64,000 bases of DNA. Source: Thiovibrio sp964588325. GTDB taxonomy: Bacteria > Desulfobacterota > Desulfobulbia > Desulfobulbales > Desulfurivibrionaceae. The notes below the pieces were generated by a model. That model saw only the letters and a program-made list of their open reading frames with translations. It searched no databases and was not told the origin of the DNA. The stretch lies in assembly GCA_964588325.1 (NCBI GenBank), contig CAZPOR010000007.1, positions 62,001 to 126,000 of the forward strand. Direction: 5' to 3'. The position numbers were made by a program, and so were the translations under genes. Below are positions 25,084 through 35,689 of this stretch, one piece after another (position 1 is the stretch's first letter; each line of letters starts with the position of its first letter).

Positions 25084-26259
25084 TCAAATCCCCAGCCGGT
25101 AGTAGATGATGGTCATCAGCGAGGCCGCGATGGTGATCAGCAGAATGCCGGTCACCACCGCCGAGGTCGCCGCCTCGCCCACGGACTCGGCGCTTCTGCC
25201 GCACTGCATCCCGCGCAGGCATCCGGCATAGGCGACCATCCCCCCGTAGACGCTGCCCTTGGAAAGCCCTACCAGGAAATGCTTGAGTTCCAAGGCCCGC
25301 AGGGTTTCGGTGTAATATTCAAACATGCCGATATCAAAGATGGTGACCGAAACCAGCAACCCGGCCAGCATGCCGACAAAACCCGCGTACAGGGTAAGAA
25401 GCGGCACCATCAGCATCAGGGCCAGCATCCGGGGCAGCACCAGAAAATCCACCGGCGAGATGCCGAGGGTCTTGAAGGCGTCGATCTCCTCATTGACCTG
25501 CATGGTGCCCAGTTGAGCCGCGAAAGCCGCGCCGGTGCGGCCGGCGATGATGATCCCGGTCATCAGCGCCCCCACCTCGCGCACCATGCCGATGGCCACC
25601 AGGTCGGCGATGAAGATCTGGGCCCCGACCAGACGGAGCTGATCCGCGCCCAGATAGGCGAGGATCAGGCCGACGAGAAAGCTGATCACCGAGACAATGA
25701 TCAGGGCCCGGGGCCCGACCTCTTCGATCTCCCACCAGAGATCGCTCAACCGGAACCGGGCCCGCCCGCGAAACAGCCTGCCGAAGGAGAGGATGATTTC
25801 GCCAAGGAAATGGAGCATCTCCGGAGCGGTGCGAAAAAAAGCGACCGTTGCCGTGCCCACCTGGAAGAACAGACTCTGCCTGGCGCCGGGCCGCTTGACC
25901 GCCTTCTGTTCGGGAACGGCCGCGGCCATGGCAAGGAGATGGCGGACACCCTTGGGCAATCCCTCCTGGTCGATGCTGACCCCGCGCTCACCGCAGAGGG
26001 CGAACAAGGCGCGGAGGAAGGCGAGAAACCCGGTGTCCCAGGCAGAGAGCTGCGCGGTGTCGAAGCAAAGGCGGCGGAGGGAATTTCCCACCTCGGCCAG
26101 GATCACCGTGGCCGCGGGCAGATCCTGGTCCATGCACCAGCGGCCGCCGCACGACACCTCCAGCAGATCGTCGCCGGCTCGGCGCATATCGAGCTGCCAT
26201 TGTTTTTCGTTGCCGGTGTTAGGTCGGGTGATGGCCACATTCGCACCATTGACAGTCAT
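25084..26259 (-). CDS. mlaE: MlaE-type ABC permease with N-terminal STAS-like domain
   Basis: 391 residues from the ATG at 26259; the frame continues to 26430 and the start is not fixed by a good ribosome binding site. Residues about 20-120 look like a STAS domain (RRLCFDTAQLSAWDTGFLAF), found in a subset of MlaE proteins. The C-terminal part is the MlaE permease: IVSVISFLVGLILAYLGADQ, VREVGALMTGIIIAGRTGAA (in parts) and FAAQLGTMQVNEEIDAF, then five or six transmembrane helices. First gene of the lipid transport operon. A palindrome lies upstream at 26529-26550. Confidence 0.88.
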   Translation of the reverse strand: MTVNGANVAITRPNTGNEKQWQLDMRRAGDDLLEVSCGGRWCMDQDLPAATVILAEVGNSLRRLCFDTAQLSAWDTGFLAFLRALFALCGERGVSIDQEGLPKGVRHLLAMAAAVPEQKAVKRPGARQSLFFQVGTATVAFFRTAPEMLHFLGEIILSFGRLFRGRARFRLSDLWWEIEEVGPRALIIVSVISFLVGLILAYLGADQLRLVGAQIFIADLVAIGMVREVGALMTGIIIAGRTGAAFAAQLGTMQVNEEIDAFKTLGISPVDFLVLPRMLALMLMVPLLTLYAGFVGMLAGLLVSVTIFDIGMFEYYTETLRALELKHFLVGLSKGSVYGGMVAYAGCLRGMQCGRSAESVGEAATSAVVTGILLITIAASLMTIIYYRLGI

Positions 26260-26528
26260 CGTGTTGCGGGCAGTCGTCGAAAATTCCGCAGCACAACAGA
26301 GCATCCTCCCATCATCATGGAGAATCGCCTCCTCGCTGTCAACGGGAAAACAGGGGGAATCCAGGCTCGCCCTTTGGCACAGAAGCCCCCTGCCGGTCGG
26401 CGCACGACCATAGAAAAATCTGATTACCACTGATCTTGAGCCGTTTTTTGGGCGTCATTCCCTCGCAGGCGGAAATGACCTGCCGTGCCAGAAGAACAGC
26501 CAAAAATCGTCTTTTATCAAGATGTTGC

Positions 26529-26550
26529 CAGCCAGCATGAATGCTGGCTG
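26529..26550. repeat. Perfect 10-bp palindrome
   Basis: CAGCCAGCAT, two bases, ATGCTGGCTG. It lies between the cheZ-like gene end and the mla operon start. No T-run on either side, so an operator or cruciform is as likely as a terminator. Confidence 0.5.
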
Positions 26551-26573
26551 AAGTCCGATGGCAATCAGCGAAT

Positions 26574-26606
26574 AAAAAAGGCCGTCCCCGCAGGGCCAGC
26601 CTTTTT
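26574..26606. terminator. Bidirectional intrinsic terminator
   Basis: AAAAAAGGC and GCCTTTTTT bracket a GC-rich centre, giving a stem with a T-run on both strands. On the minus strand it follows the CheZ-like gene by about 40 bases and should end that transcript. Confidence 0.75.
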
Positions 26607-26648
26607 TCTCCATTTTTTTCTCCGACGTACGCCAGCCCGCAACACTCC

Positions 26649-28268
26649 CTAAAATCCCAAGCCCTTCAAGAGATCGTTCACCGCATCCTGGTCCAGGGCT
26701 CCCTCGCCGCCGACCTCTCCGGTGGTCATGGAGCTCAGATACTTATCCACATCCTCCTGGGCGATGCGCTTGCTCTCTTCCACGGTAATCCCGGCATTCT
26801 GCTCCTTGATCTTCAACTGCGAGCCGAAGGACACCACGATGGCCAGGAGCTGCACCTGGAAATCGGTGAGCAGCTTGATGATCTTCAAGATCTGCTGGCC
26901 GGAGAGATCCTGAAAACTCAACGCCTCCGTAATCCGCGAAATATCGTCGGTGATGGAGGAGGCGACCTGGAAGGCATCCTCGATCTTCTGGAAGATATCG
27001 TTCTGGTCTTCAATGGTCATCAAGCTCATGCCGGGAACATCCCCGGCACGCATCTGCGCCAGATTCTCCGCCAGCTCCCCGGCCAGGGCAACACTTTCCC
27101 CCAGCATGACCGCGACCTCGGCAACTCGCGGGTCACTTCCTTGAACCACACCGGCCGGCACGGCGGCAACCGCCTCGGGCTGGGCAGCGGCAGGCGCAGG
27201 AACGGCCTCCTCGATCTCCTCAACGGGCGGCACCTCCAGGGGCAGACTTTGGTCCAAAAAGATCTCGGCCTGATTGAGATCCATTTTTTTCAGCAGATTC
27301 TGGGTCTTCTGGTCGGAACAAGCGGCCAACAGGGCAGAGAGAACATCGCTCAGGGGAACGGTAAAAAAATTATCGCTGTCCGGGGCGAGGTCCTTGATCT
27401 TCTCCCCCAGGACATCGACAAAGCCATTATGGTCAAAGATCTCCCCGGCTTTCTTGCGGGCCGCGGTGATGTGCGTTTTCACTGTTTCGTTGGTGCACAA
27501 CTCGTACATGGTCTGAAAAATCGTATCAAGCGCAAAAAGATAGCGGGTCCGCGTCACCATTTCCGGCGCGGCCGCCGCCAAATCAAGCACCTCGCCCGCG
27601 GGAAGCTCCTCGGCTCCGGAGCCAGCGCTTTCTTCCTGCAAGGCAACAATCAACGCGTTGGCCTGGTCGATCTTCTCCTGAAGGTTGGCCAATGTAGCGG
27701 TGGCCGACTGCGCCCCCTCCTCTCCGGCCGCAACAGCGGCGGCCTGGAAAGCGCTATGGGTTTTAAGCGAAAGCAGCAACTCTTTCACGCCGTCGGTTTG
27801 ATTCTGGACCTTTTCCACCTGGTCCATGATCTCCATGGTGGCCCGTTCGGTCATGGAAACGATGTCGTGCAACTGGTTCTTGGCGTCCTCGATCTTTTCC
27901 CCGGCCTCGTCGAGCTCCACCCGTTTCATGCGCCGGTCTTCCATGGGAATTTCCCCCATGGTCGAGCTGAGACTTTTTGCCAGCTTCCCGATATCGTTAA
28001 ATATATCTGTGGATACTTTTTTGTAGTAATCGTCATCCAGGGCCTCGCCTGCCACCCGGGCAAGGTCAAAATCCCCAGCTTCCGGCGCGGGCGCTGCAAG
28101 GGAGGGAACCGGCGGTTTTTCCTCGGCCAGGATATGCCGCACCACCTGGGTGGCCCCGCTCTCCTGCCCGCCGAGAACCGTGATGTTGTACACCACCGTA
28201 TCCGTGGATATTCTGAAAAAACCGGCACTTATCTCAAGATTGACTTCCGACTTTCCCGCTGTGGACAT
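26649..28268 (-). CDS. Large CheZ-like chemotaxis phosphatase
   Basis: 539 residues from MSTAGKSEV, more than twice the E. coli CheZ length (about 214). CheZ dephosphorylates CheY-P. The C-terminal third carries the catalytic helix pattern SLMTIEDQNDIFQKIEDAF, ITEALSFQDLSGQQILKIIK (the Asp/Gln region) and a terminal peptide DQDAVNDLLKGLGF, which is the CheY-binding tail. The N-terminal third also contains a helical hairpin-like region with DAKNQLHDIVSMTERATMEI. The two parts are separated by helices and an Ala/Pro-rich linker (about 335-375). It looks like a CheZ split by a large insertion or a partial duplication. A PilZ gene lies upstream on the same strand. No cheY/cheA is in the window. 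Confidence 0.75.
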   Translation of the reverse strand: MSTAGKSEVNLEISAGFFRISTDTVVYNITVLGGQESGATQVVRHILAEEKPPVPSLAAPAPEAGDFDLARVAGEALDDDYYKKVSTDIFNDIGKLAKSLSSTMGEIPMEDRRMKRVELDEAGEKIEDAKNQLHDIVSMTERATMEIMDQVEKVQNQTDGVKELLLSLKTHSAFQAAAVAAGEEGAQSATATLANLQEKIDQANALIVALQEESAGSGAEELPAGEVLDLAAAAPEMVTRTRYLFALDTIFQTMYELCTNETVKTHITAARKKAGEIFDHNGFVDVLGEKIKDLAPDSDNFFTVPLSDVLSALLAACSDQKTQNLLKKMDLNQAEIFLDQSLPLEVPPVEEIEEAVPAPAAAQPEAVAAVPAGVVQGSDPRVAEVAVMLGESVALAGELAENLAQMRAGDVPGMSLMTIEDQNDIFQKIEDAFQVASSITDDISRITEALSFQDLSGQQILKIIKLLTDFQVQLLAIVVSFGSQLKIKEQNAGITVEESKRIAQEDVDKYLSSMTTGEVGGEGALDQDAVNDLLKGLGF

Positions 28269-28388
28269 GCTCAGCCTCCTGCTGCCGCTCGTTGCCTGCT
28301 TCCCTGCCTGCCCCACACGGGGCGTACTCCTTCCCCATCGGCAACCTGTCAATTTTCTTAAATATTTTGCGGATTAAAAAATATTCGC

Positions 28389-28763
28389 TCAGGCCGTGAC
28401 CCTGCCGGAAAAACAGACCCCGGTTTCATACTTGTCCGGCCTGGCCCGGCTGATAGCCACCCAGGAGACCATGCCGACCGCGCGCAACACCCCGACATCC
28501 TCCTCCTGCTTGGTGGCGAGCCATTTACCCTCCGCCACCGCCTGCCAGCCGGGAAACTCCAGCACCATCACCAGTTGGCTGCCCAAGGGCAGCGCGTCGT
28601 CCGTCAAAAAGCAGAGGCCGCCCCCGCTGATATCCAGCAATTGCCCATCCCGGTAAGGAATGTCGGACAGGAGATCTTCAAGCCTGGTGAAACGGACAAC
28701 CAGATTTTTGGCAACCCGCTCCTCACGACGCCGTTCCTCACCGGAATCCTCTTGCTTCATCAT
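28389..28763 (-). CDS. PilZ domain protein
   Basis: 124 residues. A charged N-terminus (EERRREERVAKNLVVRF) gives the RxxxR motif, and LLDISGGGLCF corresponds to the D/NxSxxG motif of c-di-GMP-binding PilZ domains, so binding is likely. The remainder follows the PilZ beta-barrel. Located directly upstream of the CheZ-like gene in the same direction (gap 120 bases), consistent with a role in motility control (inference). Confidence 0.82.
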   Translation of the reverse strand: MMKQEDSGEERRREERVAKNLVVRFTRLEDLLSDIPYRDGQLLDISGGGLCFLTDDALPLGSQLVMVLEFPGWQAVAEGKWLATKQEEDVGVLRAVGMVSWVAISRARPDKYETGVCFSGRVTA

Positions 28764-28849
28764 GGCGTGCCCTTTTCTTTGCGCTGCGATTCCCGATCAA
28801 CCAAAGCCATTTATTGTGTTCTACCTGTTTTTTCCGGAAAGAAGCAAGA

Positions 28850-29413
28850 TCATTTGATAAAGGGCAGGATGGCCTTGAACGCCGGGGTGCCTGCCTTGTG
28901 CAGCCATTCGTAGATGACCATCTCCGTATTGGCGACAATACCGCCGGCCTCGCTGATCCGGGCAAGACCGGTCTGGTAGTTCTTCTCCGCCCGTGAGGCC
29001 ACACCGTCGGCGGGCACCCACATCCGATACCCCTGCATCAGGCCGCCCAACACCGTCTGGTAGATGCAGATGTGGGTTTCCACCCCGCAGGCCACGATGG
29101 TATTGATCGTTTTCGGCAATTGTTTCGCCGCTGCGGCAATGGCGCCGTTGTCAAAACAGCCGAATTCCAGCTTATCGAGCGGCACAACCCCATTAAGCTC
29201 TGCCTGAATCTCAGGAAGCAGGGCGCCGATCCGCGCCGCATACTGGGTGGTGGCAAGCACCGGAACCTGGAGGATATTGGCCGCCTTCATCAGCAGCACC
29301 GCATTTTTGACCACCTCGTCCCTGGCCGGGATGGCCTGCATCATCCTCTCCTGGATATCCACCACCAACAGGGCGCACTGTTCCGGCGCCAGACGGTACA
29401 TTTTTTGGCTCAT
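28850..29413 (-). CDS. Isochorismatase-family cysteine hydrolase
   Basis: 187 residues from MSQKMYRLAP, with AAGGAG six bases upstream. Family landmarks: LLVVDIQERM (catalytic Asp), the middle strand VPVLATTQYA and ACGVETHICIYQTVLGG (nucleophile Cys with the cis-peptide turn). It resembles the YcaC-like hydrolases of unknown substrate. Next to divergent asnS; no pathway link was seen. Confidence 0.85.
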   Translation of the reverse strand: MSQKMYRLAPEQCALLVVDIQERMMQAIPARDEVVKNAVLLMKAANILQVPVLATTQYAARIGALLPEIQAELNGVVPLDKLEFGCFDNGAIAAAAKQLPKTINTIVACGVETHICIYQTVLGGLMQGYRMWVPADGVASRAEKNYQTGLARISEAGGIVANTEMVIYEWLHKAGTPAFKAILPFIK

Positions 29414-29474
29414 GGCCTTCTCCTTTCTCAACCGCAAATCACTCTGTGTATTTCCTTGTACCTGGAAAAATGTA

Positions 29475-29502
29475 TTGCCAAGAACCATTATTTATCGATA
29501 CT
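29475..29502 (+). promoter_or_regulatory. Possible asnS promoter
   Basis: TTGCCA (29475-29480), 16 bases, GATACT (29497-29502), about 50 bases before the asnS ATG. Weak -10 match, moderate support only. Confidence 0.4.
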
Positions 29503-29553
29503 TAGAAAAATTCTCAACAACTCTTCAGCGCACCCACCGGAGCAATATACCCC

Positions 29554-30942
<1,389 letters not shown>

Positions 30943-30952
30943 GGCCGAAAAC

Positions 30953-31747
30953 ATGCCCCAGGATCTCCAGTCCGGCCGCATTTACGGCCACGCCCGCTAC
31001 ACCGCCCTCTATGATCTGGAGCTGGGCGATTTCTCCGCGGACCTCCCCTTTTATCGCAAACACCTGCCCGGACAGCCCTGCGCCATTCTGGATCTGGGCT
31101 GCGGCACCGGGAGGGTCAGCCGGGCCCTGGCTGCGGACGGCTACCACCTGACCGGCATCGACCTCTCCTTTCCCATGCTTGCCGTTGCAGGCCGCGCCGC
31201 ATCAACCGCTGCGCCGCGCTACGCCTGCATGGACATGACCTCCCTGGCCTTTCGCACTCCCTTTGGAGCAATCATCGCCCCGTACAACACCTTGAATCTC
31301 CTGACCGGCGCAGAGGATCTTCACGCCTGCCTGCGCCAGGTCCACCATCTTCTTGCCCGGGAGGGGGTTCTGCTGCTGCAACTCTATATCCCGGACCAAG
31401 ACCTCCGAGCCCTGGCAGGCAAAAAACGCTTCCAGTTCCAGATCTTCGACCAGGCGGACGGCTCCAAGGTCATCAAGGAAATCCTGAAAAGCGCCGCGCC
31501 GCACTCGGACGTAGTGGAAATCACGGAACGATACCGCCTGCGCTTCAGGAAAGACTTGCCCAACGAAGACTGGGAGTACGCCTATCACATCCTTGGCCAC
31601 GGTTTTACGCGATGGCTGGAGATTTTCTCCGCGCAGGGCTTTCGCCTGGATACGGCCTACGGCGGCTACGATCTTGCCCCCTTTGTTCCCGGAACGCATA
31701 CCACCCTGCTGCTGGCGCTCAAAAAGGGCGCCTGTGGCCCCAAATAA
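30953..31747 (+). CDS. Class I SAM-dependent methyltransferase
   Basis: 264 residues. Motif I is ILDLGCGTGRVSRALA, motif II LTGIDLSFPML, and the post-I segment YACMDMTSLAF completes a classical small-molecule-type methyltransferase fold. The C-terminal half has the extra strands common in this family (YRLRFRKDLPNEDWEYAY). Substrate unknown. It is likely co-transcribed with asnS and ends before a terminator at 31830. Confidence 0.82.
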   Translation: MPQDLQSGRIYGHARYTALYDLELGDFSADLPFYRKHLPGQPCAILDLGCGTGRVSRALAADGYHLTGIDLSFPMLAVAGRAASTAAPRYACMDMTSLAFRTPFGAIIAPYNTLNLLTGAEDLHACLRQVHHLLAREGVLLLQLYIPDQDLRALAGKKRFQFQIFDQADGSKVIKEILKSAAPHSDVVEITERYRLRFRKDLPNEDWEYAYHILGHGFTRWLEIFSAQGFRLDTAYGGYDLAPFVPGTHTTLLLALKKGACGPK

Positions 31748-31829
31748 TTTATTTGCTATTCCAAATCCTTTTTGGTATCAAAAAATCAGTAGGTATTGTG
31801 CAGTATTTCTTTAGCTTTGTTAAAAAGTT

Positions 31830-31870
31830 TACCGCACAAACCCGAGGATGGGTGTGCGGTATTTTTTTTA
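31830..31870 (+). terminator. Intrinsic terminator after the asnS-methyltransferase unit
   Basis: ACCGCACA and TGTGCGGT form an 8-base stem (extended by T-A) with a 14-base loop, followed by eight T after one A. It separates the methyltransferase from the cold-shock gene, though a role in the cold-shock leader cannot be excluded. Confidence 0.8.
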
Positions 31871-31930
31871 CAGATCAAAAAATACTGCGAGTTTCAAGTT
31901 AGGGTTCCAAGCAAGGAACGGAGGAATGAC

Positions 31931-32131
31931 ATGTTTGAAGGCACAGTGAAGTGGTTTAACGAATCAAAGGGTTTTGGTTTTATCGCACAGGATAATGGCA
32001 AGGATGTTTTTGTGCATTACTCCGCGATCAACAAGACCGGTTTCAAAACCTTGCAGGAAGGTGAACGCGTCCGCTTCGACATTGTAGACGGCCAGAAAGG
32101 CCCTGCCGCGGCCAATGTGGAACCGCTGTAA
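31931..32131 (+). CDS. csp: Cold-shock protein
   Basis: 66 residues, complete CspA-type OB fold with both RNA-binding motifs: KGFGFI (RNP1) and VFVHY (RNP2). The N-terminus is MFEGTVKWFNESKG and the C-terminus DGQKGPAAANVEPL. A GGAGG-type ribosome binding site (GGAGGAAT) precedes the ATG. The last 46 bases of this gene, with its terminator, are nearly repeated at 43792-43898 on the end of another ORF. Confidence 0.95.
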   Translation: MFEGTVKWFNESKGFGFIAQDNGKDVFVHYSAINKTGFKTLQEGERVRFDIVDGQKGPAAANVEPL

Positions 32132-32157
32132 AATCTAACTCCGACGTCTGACCATCC

Positions 32158-32192
32158 AAGGGCCCCCGCGAAAGCGAGGGCCCTTTTTTTTG
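32158..32192 (+). terminator. Intrinsic terminator of the cold-shock gene
   Basis: AAGGGCCCCCGC, a GAAA tetraloop, GCGAGGGCCC and a run of eight T. A closely related hairpin with the same GAAA loop is found at 43863. Confidence 0.92.
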
Positions 32193-32617
32193 GTTCATCC
32201 GGGAATTCCCCTTGGCACGCAACCGAGTACCGGAAAAATTGCCGGAATGTGATATCCGCCCCCTCTTCGCGCCGGGCTGGGCACATCAACAAATTGGATA
32301 TCATAGCGTCTGTTTCTTCGTAATATTCGATTTGACTTTAGGCCTGCGCTTCGCTAGTTTCTGGAGTTCACACGTTCCATCCCTTTTCAAGGAGAGCTGT
32401 TTTGAAGCGTATATTGCAGCACATTTGAGCAATACCCCGGCGTAAGCCGGCCGGCCCGGTTCGGGCTGGACGATATTGCGGCTCCTCCTGCCTTCACGGT
32501 CCAAGGCGTCAACACGGGTAGTTTCCCCTTGTTCGCTGACGTTGTCCGTGCCCGGTTGCAGAGAGCCGCGGCATTTCCGGAACGATTTTTCCGGCAACGT
32601 ACAGTGAAGGAGGAACT
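32193..32617. other. Long leader region upstream of hdrA
   Basis: About 425 bases with no gene. The only signals are a possible promoter at 32332-32360 and a GC-rich inverted region GGCGTAAGCCGGCCGGCCC at about 32439. Short frames on both strands are not convincing. An RNA regulatory element in the leader is possible but nothing matches a class that I know. Confidence 0.4.
32332..32360 (+). promoter_or_regulatory. Possible hdrA promoter
   Basis: TTGACT (32332-32337), 17 bases, TAGTTT (32355-32360). It leaves a leader of about 250 bases. Moderate -35, weak -10. Confidence 0.35.
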
Positions 32618-35600
32618 ATGCACGCCCCCGTTTCCAATCCGTCCGCCCCGCAGACGGCCGGTTCTGTTCTGGTGGTCGGCGGCGGGGTGGCCGGCGTCCA
32701 GGCCGCCCTTGATCTCACCGAACTCGGATACAAGGTCCATCTGGTCGAAAAGTCCGGCGCCATCGGCGGCGTCATGGCCCGGCTGGACAAGACCTTTCCC
32801 ACCAACGATTGTTCCCTCTGCATTCTGGCCCCCAAGCTGGTGGAGGCGGGACGCGACCCCAACATCGAGATCCTGACCCTGTCCGAACTCGTCGATCTTA
32901 AGGGCGGGCCGGGCAATTTCACGGCCACGGTCCGCAGGCAGCCCCGCTACATCGACGAGGATATCTGCACCGGCTGCGGCCAGTGCACCCTCTATTGCCT
33001 CAAGCAGATCGGCAACGATTTCAACGAAAATCTCGAACACAGCCAAGCGGCCCATATCGATTATGCCCAGGCCGTGCCCACCTCCTATTATATCGACGCC
33101 AAGGCATGCCTCAGGCTCAACCATGATACCTGCGGCCTCTGCGCCGTGGCCTGTCAAGCCAAGGCCATTCGTTTCGACGACACGGAAAAGGTGATCGACA
33201 TTCCGGTGGGCGCGGTGGTTCTGGCCCCGGGCTTCGGCCGGATCAGCGACGAGGTCATGGCCCGCTACGGCCTGGGGCAATTCGAGGATGTGGTCACCGC
33301 CTTCGAGCACGAGCGGCTGATGTGCGCCTCCGGTCCCACCGGCGGCGAGATTGTGCGGCTCTCCGACCGCAAGCATCCCAAGAAGATCGCCTTTTTGCAG
33401 TGCATCGGCTCCCGCGATGAGAACTGCGGCAACAACTACTGCTCCTCGGTCTGCTGCATGTACGCCATCAAGCAGGCAACCCTGGCTCGCGAGCATGACC
33501 CGGAATGCGAGATCACCCTCTTCTATATGGATGTCCGCACCCACGGCAAGGGGTTCGACGCAGCCCGTGAGCGGGCGGTACGCGAAGGCAACTTCCGGGT
33601 AATCTACGCCAGGCCGCCGCAAGTGGAGGATGTTTTCAACGGCGGGTTGCTGCTCACCTGGGCTGACGAGTCCGGCAAGCACCACAGCGAAAAATTCGAT
33701 CTGGTGGTGCTCTCCCAGGGCTTGGAGGCGCCGGATGGCGCGGAGGATTTGGCCAGGGCCGCAGGCATAGATCTCAATGGATACCAGTTTGCGCAAATCG
33801 ACACCTACGCGCCGCTGGCCACCAGCCGACCCGGTGTCTACGTGATCGGCGCCTTTCAGGGGCCAAAGGACATCCCGGATTCGGTCACCCAGGCGGGCGG
33901 GGCGGCCGCTCTCTGCGCGGGCCAGCTTGCCCCGGCCCGGGGCACGGCCACCATCAAGGCGAGCTTCCCCGAGGAGCGGGATATCGCGGGCGAGGAGGTG
34001 CGCATCGGCGTGTTTGTCTGCCATTGCGGCATCAACATCGGCGGGGTGGTCAAGGTGCCTTCCGTTGCCGAATATGCCAAAACCCTGCCCAATGTGGTCT
34101 ATGCCACCGACAATCTCTACTCCTGTTCCCAGGACACCCAGCGGCTGCTGGTGGAGACCATCCACAAGCACCGGCTCAACCGGCTGGTGGTGGCGGCCTG
34201 CACCCCGCGCACCCATGAGCCGCTCTTCCAGGCCACCTTGCGCGAGGCAGGGCTGAACCGTTCGCTCTTCGAGATGGCCAATATCCGGGACCAATGCTCC
34301 TGGGTGCACATGCACGAGCCCGAGGCTGCCACCGCAAAGGCCAAGGACGCAGTGCGCATGGCAGTAGCCAAGGCCGCGCACCTCACTTCCCTGGCCGAGC
34401 AGCAGTTGCCGGTGACTCCCTCGGCCCTGGTGGTGGGCGGCGGGCTGGCCGGGATGACCGCCGCCATGGCCATCGCGGAGCAGGGCTTCGAGGTGACTCT
34501 GGTGGAGAGGGGAAAGGAACTGGGCGGCAGGGCCAAGCTACTCACACGGGACCGCTTTGGTCTTGATCCGCGCAAGGCCGTGGCGGAGCTGACCGCCAAG
34601 GTCAAGACGCATCCGAAGATCACCGTGCACACTAAAGGAGCGGTGGCAGCGGTTTCGGGCTATGTGGGCAATTTCACCACCACCCTGGACACCGGCAATG
34701 GCAGCGTGGTGGTCAACCACGGCGTCGCGGTCATATCCACCGGCGGCAGGCCCTACGAGCCGAAGCAGTATCATTACGGCGAGTCTCCGAAGATCGTCAC
34801 CCAGTTGGAGCTGGAAAAAAAACTGGCTGGAAGCCAACCGCTGGCCAAAAACGCCAAACAGGTGGTGATGATCCAGTGCGTGGGCTCGCGCGGCGAGGAT
34901 CTTTCCTATTGCAGCCGGGTCTGCTGCGGCCAGGCGCTCAAGAACAGCCTGCGCCTCAAGAAACTCAGGCCGGAGCTCGGCATCACCGTGCTCTACCGGG
35001 ACATGCGGGCCTACGGCTTTCTGGAGGACGATTACCGGGCCGCCCGCGAGGCCGGGGTGATCTTTGTCCGCTATCACGAAGAGAGGAAACCCGAGGTGAG
35101 CGTGGGCAAGTCCGGCGCGGTGACGGTGCGCTACCACGACCCGCTGCTCTCGGACGATGTGGAGCTTGCCGCCGATCTGCTGGCGCTCTCGGTGGGCATC
35201 GTGCCGGAAGACCCCACCCAGTTGGCCCGGATGCTCAAGGTGCCGGTGACCAGCGACAAGTTCTTTCTCGAAGCACATGTGAAACTCCAGCCGGTGGACC
35301 TGCCGGTGGATGGCACTTACGTTTGCGGCTTGGCCCATTCGCCCCGCTCCATGGACGAGACCATCGCCCAGGCCCAGGCCGCGGCCGGACGCGCCTGCCA
35401 TCCCCTGGCCCGGGGCTCGATAACGCCTGCGCCCATCGTCTCCAAGGTCGATCCGGAGTTGTGCATCGGCTGCGGCGCCTGCGAGTCCTTCTGCCCCTAC
35501 AAGGCCATCGAGATATACAAGGAAGAGAAGACCCGCAAGGCCCGCACCCTCACCGCCTCCTGCAAGGGCTGCGGGGTCTGCGCGGCCCGCTGCCCCACCA

Positions 35601-35677
35601 TGGCCATCGACATGGGCCGCTTCACCCTGAACGGCATCATGGCCCAGATCAAGGCGTTTGGCGAAGGGGTTAGCTGA
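32618..35677 (+). CDS. hdrA: HdrA-like flavoprotein with two FAD modules
   Basis: Iron-sulphur flavoprotein of 1019 residues related to heterodisulfide reductase subunit A, a component of flavin-based electron bifurcation. The N-terminal FAD site VVGGGVAGVQ (about 19-28) is followed by FPTNDCSLCILAPKLVE and ferredoxin-like clusters ICTGCGQCTLYC (about 116-128) and TCGLCAVACQ (about 171-180). A second FAD module begins at about 605 (VVGGGLAGMTAAM) and has its own SYCSRVCCG-type Cys site (in the window as LSYCSRVCC). The C-terminus has two [4Fe-4S] motifs, CIGCGACESFCP (about 949) and CKGCGVCAARCP (about 983). Most HdrA proteins have one FAD module and about 650 residues. selC and mvhD follow; no hdrB/hdrC is present. 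Confidence 0.9.
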   Translation: MHAPVSNPSAPQTAGSVLVVGGGVAGVQAALDLTELGYKVHLVEKSGAIGGVMARLDKTFPTNDCSLCILAPKLVEAGRDPNIEILTLSELVDLKGGPGNFTATVRRQPRYIDEDICTGCGQCTLYCLKQIGNDFNENLEHSQAAHIDYAQAVPTSYYIDAKACLRLNHDTCGLCAVACQAKAIRFDDTEKVIDIPVGAVVLAPGFGRISDEVMARYGLGQFEDVVTAFEHERLMCASGPTGGEIVRLSDRKHPKKIAFLQCIGSRDENCGNNYCSSVCCMYAIKQATLAREHDPECEITLFYMDVRTHGKGFDAARERAVREGNFRVIYARPPQVEDVFNGGLLLTWADESGKHHSEKFDLVVLSQGLEAPDGAEDLARAAGIDLNGYQFAQIDTYAPLATSRPGVYVIGAFQGPKDIPDSVTQAGGAAALCAGQLAPARGTATIKASFPEERDIAGEEVRIGVFVCHCGINIGGVVKVPSVAEYAKTLPNVVYATDNLYSCSQDTQRLLVETIHKHRLNRLVVAACTPRTHEPLFQATLREAGLNRSLFEMANIRDQCSWVHMHEPEAATAKAKDAVRMAVAKAAHLTSLAEQQLPVTPSALVVGGGLAGMTAAMAIAEQGFEVTLVERGKELGGRAKLLTRDRFGLDPRKAVAELTAKVKTHPKITVHTKGAVAAVSGYVGNFTTTLDTGNGSVVVNHGVAVISTGGRPYEPKQYHYGESPKIVTQLELEKKLAGSQPLAKNAKQVVMIQCVGSRGEDLSYCSRVCCGQALKNSLRLKKLRPELGITVLYRDMRAYGFLEDDYRAAREAGVIFVRYHEERKPEVSVGKSGAVTVRYHDPLLSDDVELAADLLALSVGIVPEDPTQLARMLKVPVTSDKFFLEAHVKLQPVDLPVDGTYVCGLAHSPRSMDETIAQAQAAAGRACHPLARGSITPAPIVSKVDPELCIGCGACESFCPYKAIEIYKEEKTRKARTLTASCKGCGVCAARCPTMAIDMGRFTLNGIMAQIKAFGEGVS

Positions 35678-35689
35678 CATGCTCAGGAA

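Noticed and set aside
32387..34381. Long minus-strand frame opposite hdrA
   Set aside because: Antisense shadow; the plus strand encodes FAD and Fe-S motifs.
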